Source: an uncultured Rhodobacter sp. (GTDB lineage: Bacteria > Pseudomonadota > Alphaproteobacteria > Rhodobacterales > Rhodobacteraceae). Taken from it: DNA of 64,000 nt. The stretch's first letter is position 1. The number at the start of each line of letters is the position of its first letter. The stretch covers positions 124,001-188,000 of the forward strand of contig CAMFII010000009.1 of assembly GCA_945952585.1 (NCBI GenBank). The letters are read 5' to 3'. Under the pieces are notes generated by a model that did not search any database, was not told where the DNA came from, and saw only the letters and a list, made by a program, of their open reading frames with translations. A program made the translations under genes and the position numbers. Of this stretch, positions 21,209 to 32,244 are shown one piece after another.

Positions 21209-22527
21209 TGCGTGAAGGCGGCCTTGGCGCGGTCGGTATAGGCCTTGTAGCGGTCCTTGCGCCCCTTGCGACCCCCGCGGGCGTCGATCGGGGGGAAGAG
21301 GCCGAAGTTCACGTTCATCGGCTGGAAGGTCTTGGCGTCAGCCCCGCCGGTGATGTGGGTGATAAGCGCGCCCATGGCGGTTTCAGGCGGTGGGGGCGGC
21401 AATTCGCGGCCCAGGATCTCGGCGGCGGCCATGCGGCCGGCGAGCAGCCCCATGGCGGCGCTTTCGACATAGCCCTCGACGCCCGTGACTTGTCCGGCGA
21501 AGCGCAGGTTGGGCCTCAACTTCAGCCGCATCTGGGCGTCGAGCAGCGTGGGCGAGTTCAGGAAGGTGTTGCGGTGGATGCCGCCGAGACGGGCAAAACT
21601 CGCATTCTCCAGGCCCGGAATCATCCGGAAAACATCGGTTTGGGCGCCGTACTTCATCTTCGTCTGGAAACCGACGATATTGTAGAGCGTGCCAAGCTTG
21701 TTGTCCCGGCGCAGCTGGACGACGGCATAGGGTTTCACGTCCGGGCGATGCGGGTTGGTGAGGCCCACGGGCTTCATCGGGCCGAAACGCAAGGTCTCGC
21801 GGCCGCGTTCGGCCATGACCTCGATCGGCAGGCAGCCGTCGAAATAGCCCGCCGTCTCGCCCTCATGGAACTGGGTCTTGTCGGCGGCGAGGAGCGCGTC
21901 AATGAAGGCCTCGTACTGGGGCTTGTCCATCGGGCAGTTCATGTAGGCGGTCTGTTCCTCGACCGTCTCGCCCTTGTCATAACGCGACTGCATCCAAGCG
22001 ACCGACATGTCGACACTTTCAGCATAGACGATCGGGGCGATGGCGTCGAAGAAGGCGAGGCTCTCGGCACCAGTCGCTGCACGGATGCTCTCGGCGAGCC
22101 TGGTCGAGGTGAGGGGACCGGTCGCGATGATCCATCTTCCGCCTGAGGGAAGGTCGGTAACTTCTGCCTCTGAAAAGGAAATCAGCGGATGCGACCGCAG
22201 ACGGGCCGTCACGCCTTCGGCAAAGGGTTCGCGGTCGACGGCCAGCGCACCACCCGCTGGAAGGCGATGCGCCGTCGCCATCTCCATGATGAGACCGCCT
22301 GCCGCCCGCATTTCCCAATGCAGAAGGCCGACGGCGTTCCGCTCGTCATCGTCCGACCGGAAGGAGTTGGAGCAGACCATCTCGGCGAAGTTGCCGGTGT
22401 GATGGGCAAAGGTGCCGACCTTGGGCCGCATCTCGTGCAACACAACTTGCACGCCCATCTGCGCGGCCTGCCAGGCGGCCTCGGACCCGGCCATGCCGCC
22501 GCCGACGATATGGAGTGTTTCTGTCAT
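21193..22527 (-). CDS. trmFO: folate/FAD-dependent tRNA (uracil-54-C5) methyltransferase TrmFO
   Basis: Makes ribothymidine 54 in tRNA using methylene-tetrahydrofolate and FAD. The N-terminal FAD motif [15 protein letters not shown] (residues 6-20) is followed by [14 protein letters not shown] with the catalytic cysteine, GPMKPVGL and [12 protein letters not shown] near the C terminus. The 444-residue length is normal. It overlaps gluQ downstream; doxX lies upstream in the same direction, separated by a terminator. Confidence 0.95.
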   Translation of the reverse strand: MTETLHIVGGGMAGSEAAWQAAQMGVQVVLHEMRPKVGTFAHHTGNFAEMVCSNSFRSDDDERNAVGLLHWEMRAAGGLIMEMATAHRLPAGGALAVDREPFAEGVTARLRSHPLISFSEAEVTDLPSGGRWIIATGPLTSTRLAESIRAATGAESLAFFDAIAPIVYAESVDMSVAWMQSRYDKGETVEEQTAYMNCPMDKPQYEAFIDALLAADKTQFHEGETAGYFDGCLPIEVMAERGRETLRFGPMKPVGLTNPHRPDVKPYAVVQLRRDNKLGTLYNIVGFQTKMKYGAQTDVFRMIPGLENASFARLGGIHRNTFLNSPTLLDAQMRLKLRPNLRFAGQVTGVEGYVESAAMGLLAGRMAAAEILGRELPPPPPETAMGALITHITGGADAKTFQPMNVNFGLFPPIDARGGRKGRKDRYKAYTDRAKAAFTQWLAT

Positions 22528-22559
22528 GGGCCGGATGTAGGCGATCGGCGCGGAAATGG

Positions 22560-22591
22560 AAAGCGGGCCGGGATTACTCCCGACCCGCTTT
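22560..22591 (-). terminator. terminator after doxX
   Basis: AAAGCGGG pairs with CCCGCTTT and the inner GGGA with TCCC around TTAC. On the reverse strand the stem is followed by a T-rich TTTCCATTT. It separates doxX from trmFO. Confidence 0.6.
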
Positions 22592-22609
22592 ACGCGATCC
22601 CGTGAAGGA

Positions 22610-22987
22610 TCAGCGCTTGTCGACCGCCACGGCGCCGGCGCCGTTGGCGAAGAGCAGGAACAGACCGCCGGCGATGGCGAGGTTCTTGAGGAACATGGTC
22701 ATCTGCATCTGGTCGGCCGGCTGGAAGTGGTAGAGAAGCGCCGCCAACAAGGTGAAACCTGCGAGCAGGACCGCAAAGATCCGGGTCTGGAAGCCCACGA
22801 TCAGGGCGACGCCGCCGAGGATCTCAAGGGCGATGGTCGGCCAGGCCAGAAAGGCCGGAAGTCCGCCGGACGTGAGGAAGCCGGTAAAGCCGGCCACATC
22901 GCCCAGTTTGCCCACGCCTGCCACGAGGAAGAGCAGGCCGATAAGGATGCGTGCCACGAGCGGCACATAGGTGGTGATCTTTTCCAT
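22610..22987 (-). CDS. DoxX family membrane protein
   Basis: Small inner-membrane protein of the DoxX/TQO-related family, in bacteria often linked to thiol or oxidative stress. From the ATG at 22987 it has 125 residues and four hydrophobic segments. It begins with [19 protein letters not shown], the family signature, followed by [28 protein letters not shown] precedes the start. The exact function is unknown. An extended imperfect palindrome lies about 55 bp upstream. Confidence 0.85.
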   Translation of the reverse strand: MEKITTYVPLVARILIGLLFLVAGVGKLGDVAGFTGFLTSGGLPAFLAWPTIALEILGGVALIVGFQTRIFAVLLAGFTLLAALLYHFQPADQMQMTMFLKNLAIAGGLFLLFANGAGAVAVDKR

Positions 22988-23042
22988 GATGTTTCCCTTT
23001 GTCCTGTCCCGTCTCTGCGGGAATGGGCAAAAGGTAGTCCAT

Positions 23043-23072
23043 GCAATCCGGCCCATATAGGCCGATTGGTGC
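23043..23072 (-). promoter_or_regulatory. palindrome upstream of doxX, possible operator
   Basis: CGGCC-CATATA-GGCCG at 23049-23064 is extended on both flanks by GCAAT/ATTG pairing. It overlaps a TATATG that could be a -10 for doxX. It may be a regulator site for a stress-inducible promoter. Confidence 0.35.
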
Positions 23073-23101
23073 AGGTCCGCTCTGCATGTGCGCACAGACA
23101 G

Positions 23102-23127
23102 AAAGGGCGCCCGAAGGCGCCCCTTTT
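23102..23127 (-). terminator. terminator after gyrA
   Basis: GGGCGCC-CGAA-GGCGCCC with flanking A and T runs lies just beyond the gyrA stop on the reverse strand. Confidence 0.65.
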
Positions 23128-23132
23128 GGTAC

Positions 23133-25853
<2,721 letters not shown>

Positions 25854-25909
25854 GTCGGAGGCTCTTTCCCGCCGGGGCAGCTGGTGCCGCTCTAGATTTA
25901 GTTGGTGGC

Positions 25910-25939
25910 ACTATAGACCATCGCGGATATGGGGTGCAA
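25910..25939 (-). promoter_or_regulatory. gyrA promoter candidate
   Basis: Reading leftward, TTGCAC (25934-25939) and TATAGT (25910-25915) are separated by 18 bp, about 57 bp upstream of the gyrA start. The -10 is a near-consensus match. Confidence 0.5.
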
Positions 25940-26025
25940 TGGCGCGGCGGCGCCGCATTTGGCAGCCGCAGCGCCATATTGCCAACACACTGTTTTCATT
26001 GAAAAGAAAACGTTCCGTGTCATCA

Positions 26026-26042
26026 TTTCTTCATAGAAGAAA
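26026..26042 (+). promoter_or_regulatory. hairpin just before usg
   Basis: TTTCTTC-ATA-GAAGAAA is a perfect 7-bp stem ending 15 bp before the usg start. Another stem, GTTTTC..GAAAAC, lies at 25992-26011. They may be operator sites or leader structure. Confidence 0.35.
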
Positions 26043-26057
26043 CCATGGAGGCAGATA

Positions 26058-26327
26058 ATGGTGACTTCAGAGACGGAAATGATGCTCAAGGGCTACGGCC
26101 TGACGACGGCCGAGCTGTTCTACCGGATGCCCGACTACCGCAATGTGCTGAATACCTTCGTCTGGCAGGAATACGATCTTGCCCCCGACTATCCGCAGCT
26201 CTTCAAGTTCATCGAGTTCTGGCAGGAAAAGATCGAGGGCCCGCTGCATTCGGTGCGCTTCACCCACCGCAAGCTCATCAAGCCGGGGGAGTGGCGCAAC
26301 GTGGTTGGCGAGTTCCGGCTGCATTGA
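26058..26327 (+). CDS. Usg family protein
   Basis: An 89-residue protein with the Usg-like signature seen in rhizobia and rhodobacteria: LKGYGLTTAELFYRMPDYRN, LNTFVWQEYDLAPDYPQLFKF and FTHRKLIKPGEWRNV. The biochemical role is unknown to me; the name comes from a gene found upstream of trp genes. ATGGAGGCAGATA supplies a ribosome site before the ATG. It is divergent from gyrA and convergent with the arginine-catabolism genes, and is followed by its own terminator. Confidence 0.85.
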   Translation: MVTSETEMMLKGYGLTTAELFYRMPDYRNVLNTFVWQEYDLAPDYPQLFKFIEFWQEKIEGPLHSVRFTHRKLIKPGEWRNVVGEFRLH

Positions 26328-26336
26328 GGGCGACGG

Positions 26337-26360
26337 GGGGCGCCGATCTTGCGCCCCTTC
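26337..26360 (+). terminator. terminator after usg
   Basis: GGGGCGC-CGATCTT-GCGCCCC followed by TTCT, in the 58-bp gap between convergent usg and ornithine cyclodeaminase. Confidence 0.55.
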
Positions 26361-26385
26361 TGGACAAGCTAAGCCTGCAAACAGG

Positions 26386-27420
26386 TCAGGCGGCAGCCCT
26401 CAGGATCATTCCGAACAGGTCACGCGGGTCGTCGGGGTCGGCGATCATGTCGAGATTGTCGTAGAGCCCGGTCACGGCCAGCTTACCATGGACATAGCGC
26501 AGCGCCGAGAAATCCTCGATGGCGAAGCCCACGGAATCGAAGAGGGTGATCTGCGACGCCGATGTGCGGCCTGCAGTTGCGCCGGTAATGACCTGCCACA
26601 GCTCCGTCACCGGGTGATCGGCGTCGAGCTGCTGGATTTCTCCCTCGATGCGGGTCTGGGGCGGGTATTCGACGAAAATCGACGAGCGGTGCAGGATCGC
26701 AGGGGCGAGCTCGGTCTTGCCGGGGCAGTCGCCGCCGATCGCGTTGATATGGACGCCGGCGCCGACCATGTTGTCGTTCAGGATCGTCGCGTAGTTCTTG
26801 TCGGCGGTGCAGGTGGTCAGGATCTGCGCGCCGAGGATCGCATCCTCCCGGCTTTTGCAGCGGGTGATCTTCAAGCCGGAAGCCGCGAGATTCCTTGCAC
26901 ATTTATCGGTGGCGTCCGAATCGATGTCGTAAAGGCGCACCTCTTCGATGCCGCAGATCGCCTTGAAGGCCAGCGCCTGGAACTCGGCCTGCGCGCCATT
27001 GCCGATCATGGCCATGACCCGGGCGCCTTCCGGCGCGAGGTGCTTCGCGGCCATGGCCGAGGTCGCAGCGGTGCGCAGGGCGGTCAGGATCGTCATCTCG
27101 GACAGGAGCAGCGGATAGCCGGTCGCCACGTCGGCCAGAAGGCCGAAGGCGGTGACGGTCTGCAACCCGCGGCGCAGGTTGCTGGGGTGACCGTTCACAT
27201 ATTTGAAGCCGTAGGTCGTGCCATCCGATGTCGGCATCAGCTCGATCACGCCGACATCGGAATGGCTCGCCACGCGGGGGGTCTTGTCGAACTGCGGCCA
27301 GCGGCGGAAATCGGCCTCGATCTCGGCAGCGAGGTCCACCAGAACGCGTTCAATGCCGATGTGAAGAACAAGCTTCATCATCTTGTCGACGCTGACAAAA
27401 GGAACAAGGTTCAGGCTCAT
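26386..27420 (-). CDS. ornithine cyclodeaminase
   Basis: NAD-dependent conversion of ornithine to proline and ammonia. The 344 residues fit the OCD/mu-crystallin family: GFKYVNGHPSNLRRGLQTV holds substrate contacts, the Rossmann loop is MAMIGNGAQAEFQALAF, and HINAIGGDCPGKTEL carries the catalytic aspartate. It overlaps the upstream arginase by 4 bases. Together they form an arginine-ornithine-proline route releasing urea and ammonia. Confidence 0.93.
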   Translation of the reverse strand: MSLNLVPFVSVDKMMKLVLHIGIERVLVDLAAEIEADFRRWPQFDKTPRVASHSDVGVIELMPTSDGTTYGFKYVNGHPSNLRRGLQTVTAFGLLADVATGYPLLLSEMTILTALRTAATSAMAAKHLAPEGARVMAMIGNGAQAEFQALAFKAICGIEEVRLYDIDSDATDKCARNLAASGLKITRCKSREDAILGAQILTTCTADKNYATILNDNMVGAGVHINAIGGDCPGKTELAPAILHRSSIFVEYPPQTRIEGEIQQLDADHPVTELWQVITGATAGRTSASQITLFDSVGFAIEDFSALRYVHGKLAVTGLYDNLDMIADPDDPRDLFGMILRAAA

Positions 27421-28340
27421 GCGTAGCTCCGGGTCGGGCGGTCGAAGACCTTGCGGCCCATCAGGCTCGCCACCAGTTCGACCATCAGGCGGGCCGTGCG
27501 GCCGCGCTCGTCCAGGAAGGGGTTGAGTTCGACGAGGTCGAGCGAGGTCACGAGCTTGCTTTCGTGCAGAAGCTCCATGACCAGATGCGCCTCGCGGAAG
27601 GTGGTGCCACCGGGCACGGTGGTGCCGACGGCCGGGGCGATCGAGGGGTCGAGGAAATCAACGTCGAGCGAGACATGCAGCAGGCCGTTCGCCTCGCGCA
27701 CCCGGTTCAGGAAGGCGCGCAACGGCGCAACGATGCCGAACTCGTCCAGCACCCGCATGTCGTTGATGGCGATGTCGTGCTGGAGGAGCGCCGCATGTTC
27801 CGCCGGATCGACCGAGCGGATACCGTAGAGGCAGATGTTCTCGGGTGGCAGCGGTTCGGGGAAGGGCGGGAAGGCGTCGAAGCCGTCGCGTCCGGCGATA
27901 TAGGCGACAGGCGTGCCGTGCAGGTTGCCGCTCGTCGTCGTTATCGGCGTGTGGAAATCGGAATGGGCGTCGAGCCACAGCAGGAACAGCGGCCGCCCCT
28001 CTGCATGGGCGCGGCGCGCGACGCCCGCGACGGTGCCGAGCGCCAGCGAATGGTCACCGCCGAGAATGATCGGGAAGCCTTCGCCCGAGGCGGCAAAGGT
28101 CGCGTCCGACAGGGCGTCGGTCCAGCCGATGGTTTCGGCCAGGGAATGGACGACCGGGTTGGGGCAATGCGCCTCTTCCAGCCGGGGCAGGGCGACGTCG
28201 CCCCGATCCTCGACCGTGTGGCCCAGATCGCGGATCGCCTGTGCCACGCCGGCGACGCGATAGGCCGCCGGGCCCATCAGGCAGCCGGGGCGGCGTTGTC
28301 CGCTGTCGATCGGCGCGCCGATCAGGATGCAATGGGTCAT
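27417..28340 (-). CDS. rocF: arginase
   Basis: Manganese enzyme splitting arginine into ornithine and urea. All metal motifs are present: ILGGDHSLALG, WLDAHSDFHTP and SLDVDFLDPSIAP, with the downstream EAHLVMELLHESK and SLDLVELNPFLDERG. The 307-residue length is typical. It is the first gene of the arginase-cyclodeaminase pair and divergent from an Lrp-type regulator, which is the likely controller. Confidence 0.95.
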   Translation of the reverse strand: MTHCILIGAPIDSGQRRPGCLMGPAAYRVAGVAQAIRDLGHTVEDRGDVALPRLEEAHCPNPVVHSLAETIGWTDALSDATFAASGEGFPIILGGDHSLALGTVAGVARRAHAEGRPLFLLWLDAHSDFHTPITTTSGNLHGTPVAYIAGRDGFDAFPPFPEPLPPENICLYGIRSVDPAEHAALLQHDIAINDMRVLDEFGIVAPLRAFLNRVREANGLLHVSLDVDFLDPSIAPAVGTTVPGGTTFREAHLVMELLHESKLVTSLDLVELNPFLDERGRTARLMVELVASLMGRKVFDRPTRSYA

Positions 28341-28450
28341 GTCATCTCTCCGAAGGTTCGCGGATTGTCATTCATCTTGCGGCAGTTTCCAGCGGCAGTA
28401 TTGTCGCTATGGACGATGAACTTGCCAATACGGCAAAGGAACTGCGCAAG

Positions 28451-28888
28451 ATGGACGATGCGGACCAGCGATTGATCGCGGAACTCCGGCGCGACGGGCG
28501 CGCCTCGCTGTCGGAACTGGCCGAGCGGCTGGGCCTGTCGCGGGCGACGGTGCGGGCACGGATGGAGCGGCTGGCGGCGCGGGGCGAGATCGCGGGCTTC
28601 ACCGTGGTCACGCGCGGCGACGTCACCGCGACGCCGGTGCGGGGGTTGATGATGATCGGGATCGAGGGGCGGGGAACCGAACGTATCCTTGCGCGCCTTG
28701 CGGGATTGCCCGCGGTTCAGGCGGTGCACAGCACCAACGGCAAATGGGACCTGATCGCCGAGATCGGCACCGAGACGCTGGTGGAGCTGGACGAGGTCAT
28801 CGGCCAGATCCGCCGCTTCGAAGGGGTGACGACCAGCGAGACGAACCTGCTTCTGACCACCCGCAAGGCGGGCCGGCGTCAGGGCTGA
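28451..28888 (+). CDS. Lrp/AsnC family transcriptional regulator
   Basis: An N-terminal AsnC helix-turn-helix (DQRLIAELRRDGRASLSEL, then AERLGLSRATVRARMERL) is followed by a RAM ligand-sensing domain with MMIGIEGRGTERILARLAGL. The ATG at 28451, preceded by AAAGGAA, gives the usual family start MDDADQRLI and 145 residues; an upstream in-frame ATG at 28409 lacks a good ribosome site but is possible. It is divergent from the arginase operon, so it is probably an arginine- or ornithine-responsive activator of it. The end overlaps dsbB by 10 bases. Confidence 0.9.
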   Translation: MDDADQRLIAELRRDGRASLSELAERLGLSRATVRARMERLAARGEIAGFTVVTRGDVTATPVRGLMMIGIEGRGTERILARLAGLPAVQAVHSTNGKWDLIAEIGTETLVELDEVIGQIRRFEGVTTSETNLLLTTRKAGRRQG

Positions 28889-29346
28889 CGGCGGGCTGCG
28901 GCGATCCAGAGCAGCATCAGGACCAGCGACAGGATCACATTGTACGAGGCCATGGACAGGCCGAACATCTCCCACGCGACCTGGTCGCAGCGGACGACGG
29001 GGGCGATGATCTTGGTCGGATCGAGCAGGTCCTGCGCGCTGATCCCGGCCAGCGAATTGCCCGAGCAGGTCTCGGGGCCCGGCCACCAGCCGCGCTCGAC
29101 CCCGGTGTGATAGGCGCCGATCCCGGCCGTGGCCAGAGCAGCCAGCGCCCCGAGCCAGCACAGAAGACGCGAGCGGATGGTCAGCGCCAGGACGCCGATC
29201 AGGATCGCGGCGGCATGGGGCCAGCGCTGGAGCAGGCACAGGTGGCAGGGGGCGAGCCCACCGAGATACTGGAACGCAAAGGCGCCAAGCAGCGCGGCCA
29301 GCGAACCGCCGGCGGCGAGAAGGATGAGCAGGCTGCGTTCGGTCAT
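28879..29346 (-). CDS. disulfide bond formation protein DsbB
   Basis: Inner-membrane quinone reductase that reoxidises DsbA. The product has 155 residues from the ATG at 29346 and four membrane segments. Its first periplasm-facing cysteine pair is CHLC (APCHLCLLQRWPH); the second pair lies in PGPETCSGNS and APVVRCDQV. It is convergent with and slightly overlapping the Lrp gene. The frame open further upstream is not part of the family. Confidence 0.9.
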   Translation of the reverse strand: MTERSLLILLAAGGSLAALLGAFAFQYLGGLAPCHLCLLQRWPHAAAILIGVLALTIRSRLLCWLGALAALATAGIGAYHTGVERGWWPGPETCSGNSLAGISAQDLLDPTKIIAPVVRCDQVAWEMFGLSMASYNVILSLVLMLLWIAAARRQP

Positions 29347-29503
29347 CGGGCGTCCCTTGCTGCGGTTTTGCGCGACCATAGGGCGATCCGCGGGTAGGGG
29401 AAAGCCCATGCGCCGCCTGTCACGTCGGCGTGAAAATTGGGGTCGTTGAATGAGCCAAGGCGCGCTAAGTTTCGTTACGACCGGCAGGACGCAGGAGGGC
29501 GCG

Positions 29504-30361
29504 ATGGAATGGCGTGGGCGACGCGGAAGCGACAATATCGAGGACCGCCGCGGCACGGGTATGACGCGGAGCGCCGGAGTCGGCGGGATCGGCGTCGTCG
29601 CGGTCGTGCTGATTGCCTTGTTCTTTGGCTATGACCTGACCCCGCTTCTGAATGGAGGCGGGGGTGGCACCCTGATCCAGGACAACTCTGAAGGCGGCGA
29701 GCTAACGGCCGAGGACAAGGCGGCTGGCGAGTTCGTTTCGGTCACGCTGGCCGATACGGAAGACATCTGGAACAAGATCTTCCGCGAACAGCTCAGCATG
29801 CAATACCACGCCCCGACGCTGGTCCTGTTCAAGGGCGCGACCCAATCGCCCTGCGGCGGGGCGAGCGGCGCGACCGGACCCTTCTACTGCCCGATCGACA
29901 AGAAGGTCTATCTCGACACCGCCTTCTTCACGACCATGGACCGCGAGCTTGGCGCCGGCGGCGATTTCGCCTCGGCCTATGTGGTCGCGCATGAGGTCGG
30001 CCACCACGTCCAGGACGAACTTGGCATTCTTGGCAAGACAACCGAGATTCGCCAGCAGGTCGGCGGCGCGCAGGCCAATGCGATCTCGGTCCGGGTCGAG
30101 TTGCAGGCCGATTGCCTGGCCGGAATCTGGGCAAAGCAGGTGCAGGAGCAGTTCGGCTCGATCGAACAGGGCGACTATCAAGAGGCGCTCAACGCCGCGG
30201 CCCGGATCGGCGACGACACGCTGCAACGCAATGCCGGGCGCTATCCGATGCCGGAATCCTTCACCCACGGCACCTCGGAACAGCGGATGCGCTGGTTCGC
30301 GACCGGGCTTGAATCCGGCAACATCGCCGATTGTGACACCTTCTCGGTGCCCAACCCCTGA
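29504..30361 (+). CDS. neutral zinc metallopeptidase (YpfJ/DUF2342-like membrane-anchored)
   Basis: A 285-residue protein of the putative neutral zinc metallopeptidase family. It begins MEWRGRRGSDNIEDRRG, which is characteristic, followed by one membrane anchor (VGGIGVVAVVLIALFFGYDL). The zinc site is HEVGHHVQ, with a downstream LQADCLAG motif probably supplying the third ligand. GCAGGAGGG before the ATG at 29504 supports the start. The substrate is unknown. It precedes tRNA-Leu. Confidence 0.88.
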   Translation: MEWRGRRGSDNIEDRRGTGMTRSAGVGGIGVVAVVLIALFFGYDLTPLLNGGGGGTLIQDNSEGGELTAEDKAAGEFVSVTLADTEDIWNKIFREQLSMQYHAPTLVLFKGATQSPCGGASGATGPFYCPIDKKVYLDTAFFTTMDRELGAGGDFASAYVVAHEVGHHVQDELGILGKTTEIRQQVGGAQANAISVRVELQADCLAGIWAKQVQEQFGSIEQGDYQEALNAAARIGDDTLQRNAGRYPMPESFTHGTSEQRMRWFATGLESGNIADCDTFSVPNP

Positions 30362-30374
30362 CGTCGGCTGTGCA

Positions 30375-30403
30375 TTGACGAGCGCATGGCTGGCCGGTAA
30401 ACC
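30375..30403 (+). promoter_or_regulatory. candidate promoter of tRNA-Leu
   Basis: TTGACG and TAAACC separated by 17 bp, with the tRNA beginning 12 bp later. The second hexamer is weak; position supports it. Confidence 0.4.
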
Positions 30404-30414
30404 CGGCCGGCGTT

Positions 30415-30498
30415 GCCCGAGTGGCGGAATGGTAGACGCAGGGGATTCAAAATCCTCCGCCGCAAGGTGTGCGAGTTCGACTCTCGCCTCGGGCACCA
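30415..30498 (+). tRNA. tRNA-Leu (anticodon CAA)
   Basis: The acceptor stem GCCCGAG pairs with CTCGGGC, followed by discriminator A and an encoded CCA. The anticodon stem GGGGA/TCCTC encloses the loop TTCAAAA, giving anticodon CAA (reads UUG). The variable arm and the T arm (GCGAGTTCGACTCTCGC) are present. Its 3' half from the anticodon stem-loop onward is the attachment site of the adjacent integrated element and is duplicated at 40736. Confidence 0.95.
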
Positions 30499-30500
30499 CA
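30445..30500. repeat. attL: 56-bp direct repeat in tRNA-Leu
   Basis: Identical over 56 bp to 40736-40791, running from the anticodon stem-loop through the CCA end plus two bases. It is the junction left by site-specific integration; the tRNA stays intact on this side. Confidence 0.93.
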
Positions 30501-30583
30501 TTGAATTTCCACCCATTTCATCTGCCTTTGCTCTTTGCCACGATAGGCCGCTAGAGGGTGTAGCCCACACCCCGAGCCCACAT

Positions 30584-31633
30584 TCATGTTCCGTTCCCGT
30601 TCTGGTCCCGGCGATTCTGTGCAGCCTTCGACAGGCGCCGCCCGCTGGCTTTGGCGCGATAGTAGGCGACCATCGCCGGCGATTGATTTGTGACCGCCTG
30701 GATCTCGGCATCCGAGCAACCTGCTTCCGCCAGCTCGATGATCGCCAGCTTGCGGAGCCCGTGAAGCGTGAACGCCGCCGCCTTGTCGCCAAGGGACACG
30801 CGCCAGCGGCGGAACTGCTTTTCGACTGCATCGTAGCCCTTGGGCTCGGTCAGATTCTTCGCCAGCAGATACCGGCCGCGCTTAGGCAGGCCCGCTACAA
30901 AAGACTGCAGGCGGGGCGGGCAATAGACTTCCCGGTCGAGATCCTGCTTGTCGTCGCGTACCGTCATCCATTCACCGGCAAAATTGTCGTGGCGCATGGC
31001 GATCGCCGCCGCAGGCCGCTGACCAGTGCCAAGGATCAGCTCCGCGGCAACCCGGACGTCATCCGGCGCGCTGGCCAACGCCTTGACCATCCATTCAGGC
31101 CAAGGCTCGAACTCGCGGCTCTTGCCATAGAGATCGATCCCGGCGGCAGGGTTGTCGCCCAAGGGCCAGTCGAGCTTGTCCTTGGCGTAGTTCCAGAGAA
31201 GCCGGATCACCTGGATCATGTGATCCGCCTTGCGCGGCACATGGGCGTATCTGTCATGAATCGCGCGGACATGCGCCCGCGTCGTCAAGCGAACGTCCTT
31301 GTCCGCATTCTTCTCCAAGATGGCGTCCATAGGTCGCCGGTAGCTGAGCTTGGTCCCATCGCTGAGCTTCCGCTGAATGCGAGGATCCGTGCGCCAGGCG
31401 ATGACGAGCGATTTCCAGCTCGTTGGCGGCGCCTTGGGCTTCTGTGCGGGATGCTCGCCCCGCTCACACTGCCAATAGAGGCGATCGAGCTCGGCCGGAT
31501 CGCCTTTCCAGTCGAGTGTTATGATCCGCTCGCGGCGCTTGCCGCCTTCGCTCCAGCTGACCCGATGGCGAGGCACGAGGCGACCGCGCACGTTTTTCCA
31601 TTCAAGCCGTGGCTTCTCGATGCGCCTGGTCAA
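30584..31633 (-). CDS. tyrosine-type site-specific integrase
   Basis: Catalyses integration of the element into tRNA-Leu. The 349 residues hold an N-terminal arm-binding region, a SAM-like core-binding domain (about 70-170) and a C-terminal catalytic domain with Arg206 (GTGQRPAAAIAM), His291/Arg294 (LHGLRK) and a tyrosine at 324 or 325 (MVAYYRAKA). The start is a TTG that overlaps the excisionase stop (TTGA). It lies 84 bp from attL, as expected for a tRNA-targeting integrase. A 6-bp stem (30556-30572) beyond its stop may end transcription. Confidence 0.93.
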   Translation of the reverse strand: MTRRIEKPRLEWKNVRGRLVPRHRVSWSEGGKRRERIITLDWKGDPAELDRLYWQCERGEHPAQKPKAPPTSWKSLVIAWRTDPRIQRKLSDGTKLSYRRPMDAILEKNADKDVRLTTRAHVRAIHDRYAHVPRKADHMIQVIRLLWNYAKDKLDWPLGDNPAAGIDLYGKSREFEPWPEWMVKALASAPDDVRVAAELILGTGQRPAAAIAMRHDNFAGEWMTVRDDKQDLDREVYCPPRLQSFVAGLPKRGRYLLAKNLTEPKGYDAVEKQFRRWRVSLGDKAAAFTLHGLRKLAIIELAEAGCSDAEIQAVTNQSPAMVAYYRAKASGRRLSKAAQNRRDQNGNGT

Positions 31634-31839
31634 AGATCCAGTCCTCCATGCGGGCGCGCTGCTTCGCCGGAGGCGATGCGGCGCAACTCATCCACTGACC
31701 AGCGTAGCAAGCCCGGCGCAACCTCGCGCCCGCGCGGCAGGTGGCCGTCGACAACAAGCTTGCGGAACTCGCTCGGCTTGAGGTCGAGAAGTGCTGCAGC
31801 CGTGCTTTCGCTGGCAAGGAGAGGGACAGGCCGCGACAT
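31630..31839 (-). CDS. AlpA/excisionase-like winged-helix protein
   Basis: A 69-residue protein with a MerR/AlpA-like DNA-binding pattern: TAAALLDLKPSEFRKLVVDG, then LPRGREVAPGLLRWSVDEL, where the arginine-rich wing and W..DEL end are typical of excisionases. It is translationally coupled to the integrase, consistent with a directionality factor. AGGAGAGGGACAGG on the opposite strand is coincidental. The name is by pattern, not by search. Confidence 0.75.
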   Translation of the reverse strand: MSRPVPLLASESTAAALLDLKPSEFRKLVVDGHLPRGREVAPGLLRWSVDELRRIASGEAARPHGGLDL

Positions 31840-31845
31840 TGCAGT

Positions 31846-32049
31846 CTAGGGCCCGTCGACGAACTTCATGACCGCGCGACGCGGGCCGCTGCGCATCAGC
31901 CGCAATCCAGTGTCAGAGCTGCGATCCTCTATGAAAAGATCCGTCGCGTAGTAGCGATGCTCGTCATCTTCACCGTCAAGTCGCTCGATGACGACACAGT
32001 CGACTCGGTGAAACGGCGCAGGAAGCCAAACCGTAACGTGCTTGATCAT
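31846..32049 (-). CDS. hypothetical protein (67 aa)
   Basis: Begins MIKHVTVWLPAPFHRVD and is rich in charged residues (ERLDGEDDEHRYY); no membrane helix or known motif is visible. Its stop is 6 bp from the excisionase start on the same strand, and AGGAT precedes its own ATG, so it is likely part of the same transcript. Function unknown. Confidence 0.55.
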   Translation of the reverse strand: MIKHVTVWLPAPFHRVDCVVIERLDGEDDEHRYYATDLFIEDRSSDTGLRLMRSGPRRAVMKFVDGP

Positions 32050-32081
32050 TGTGCGATCCTATCCTGCGGGGTGTCTGATAA

Positions 32082-32109
32082 GCCGGGATGGAGATTCCCC
32101 CATCCCGGC
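32082..32109 (-). terminator. hairpin after capsid gene
   Basis: GCCGGGATGG and CCATCCCGGC form a 10-bp stem with an 8-base loop between the capsid gene and the small gene upstream of the excisionase. It lacks a strong T run but is very stable. The remainder of the 195-bp gap shows no gene. Confidence 0.45.
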
Positions 32110-32244
32110 CGGTGCGCCGTCACTCAGCTAAGGAGGCCATTAGCCGGCGCTGCGGGTGTTGTGCGTCACCGCCCGCTGGACGGCCGCTGCGGCTGAGATT
32201 GCAGCGGCAACCGGCCCATCTAAACCGAGATGAGCCGAATTCGC

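Noticed and set aside
30413-31849. 478-codon forward frame over tRNA-Leu and the integrase
   Set aside because: It begins inside tRNA sequence and is antisense to a clear integrase with catalytic residues.
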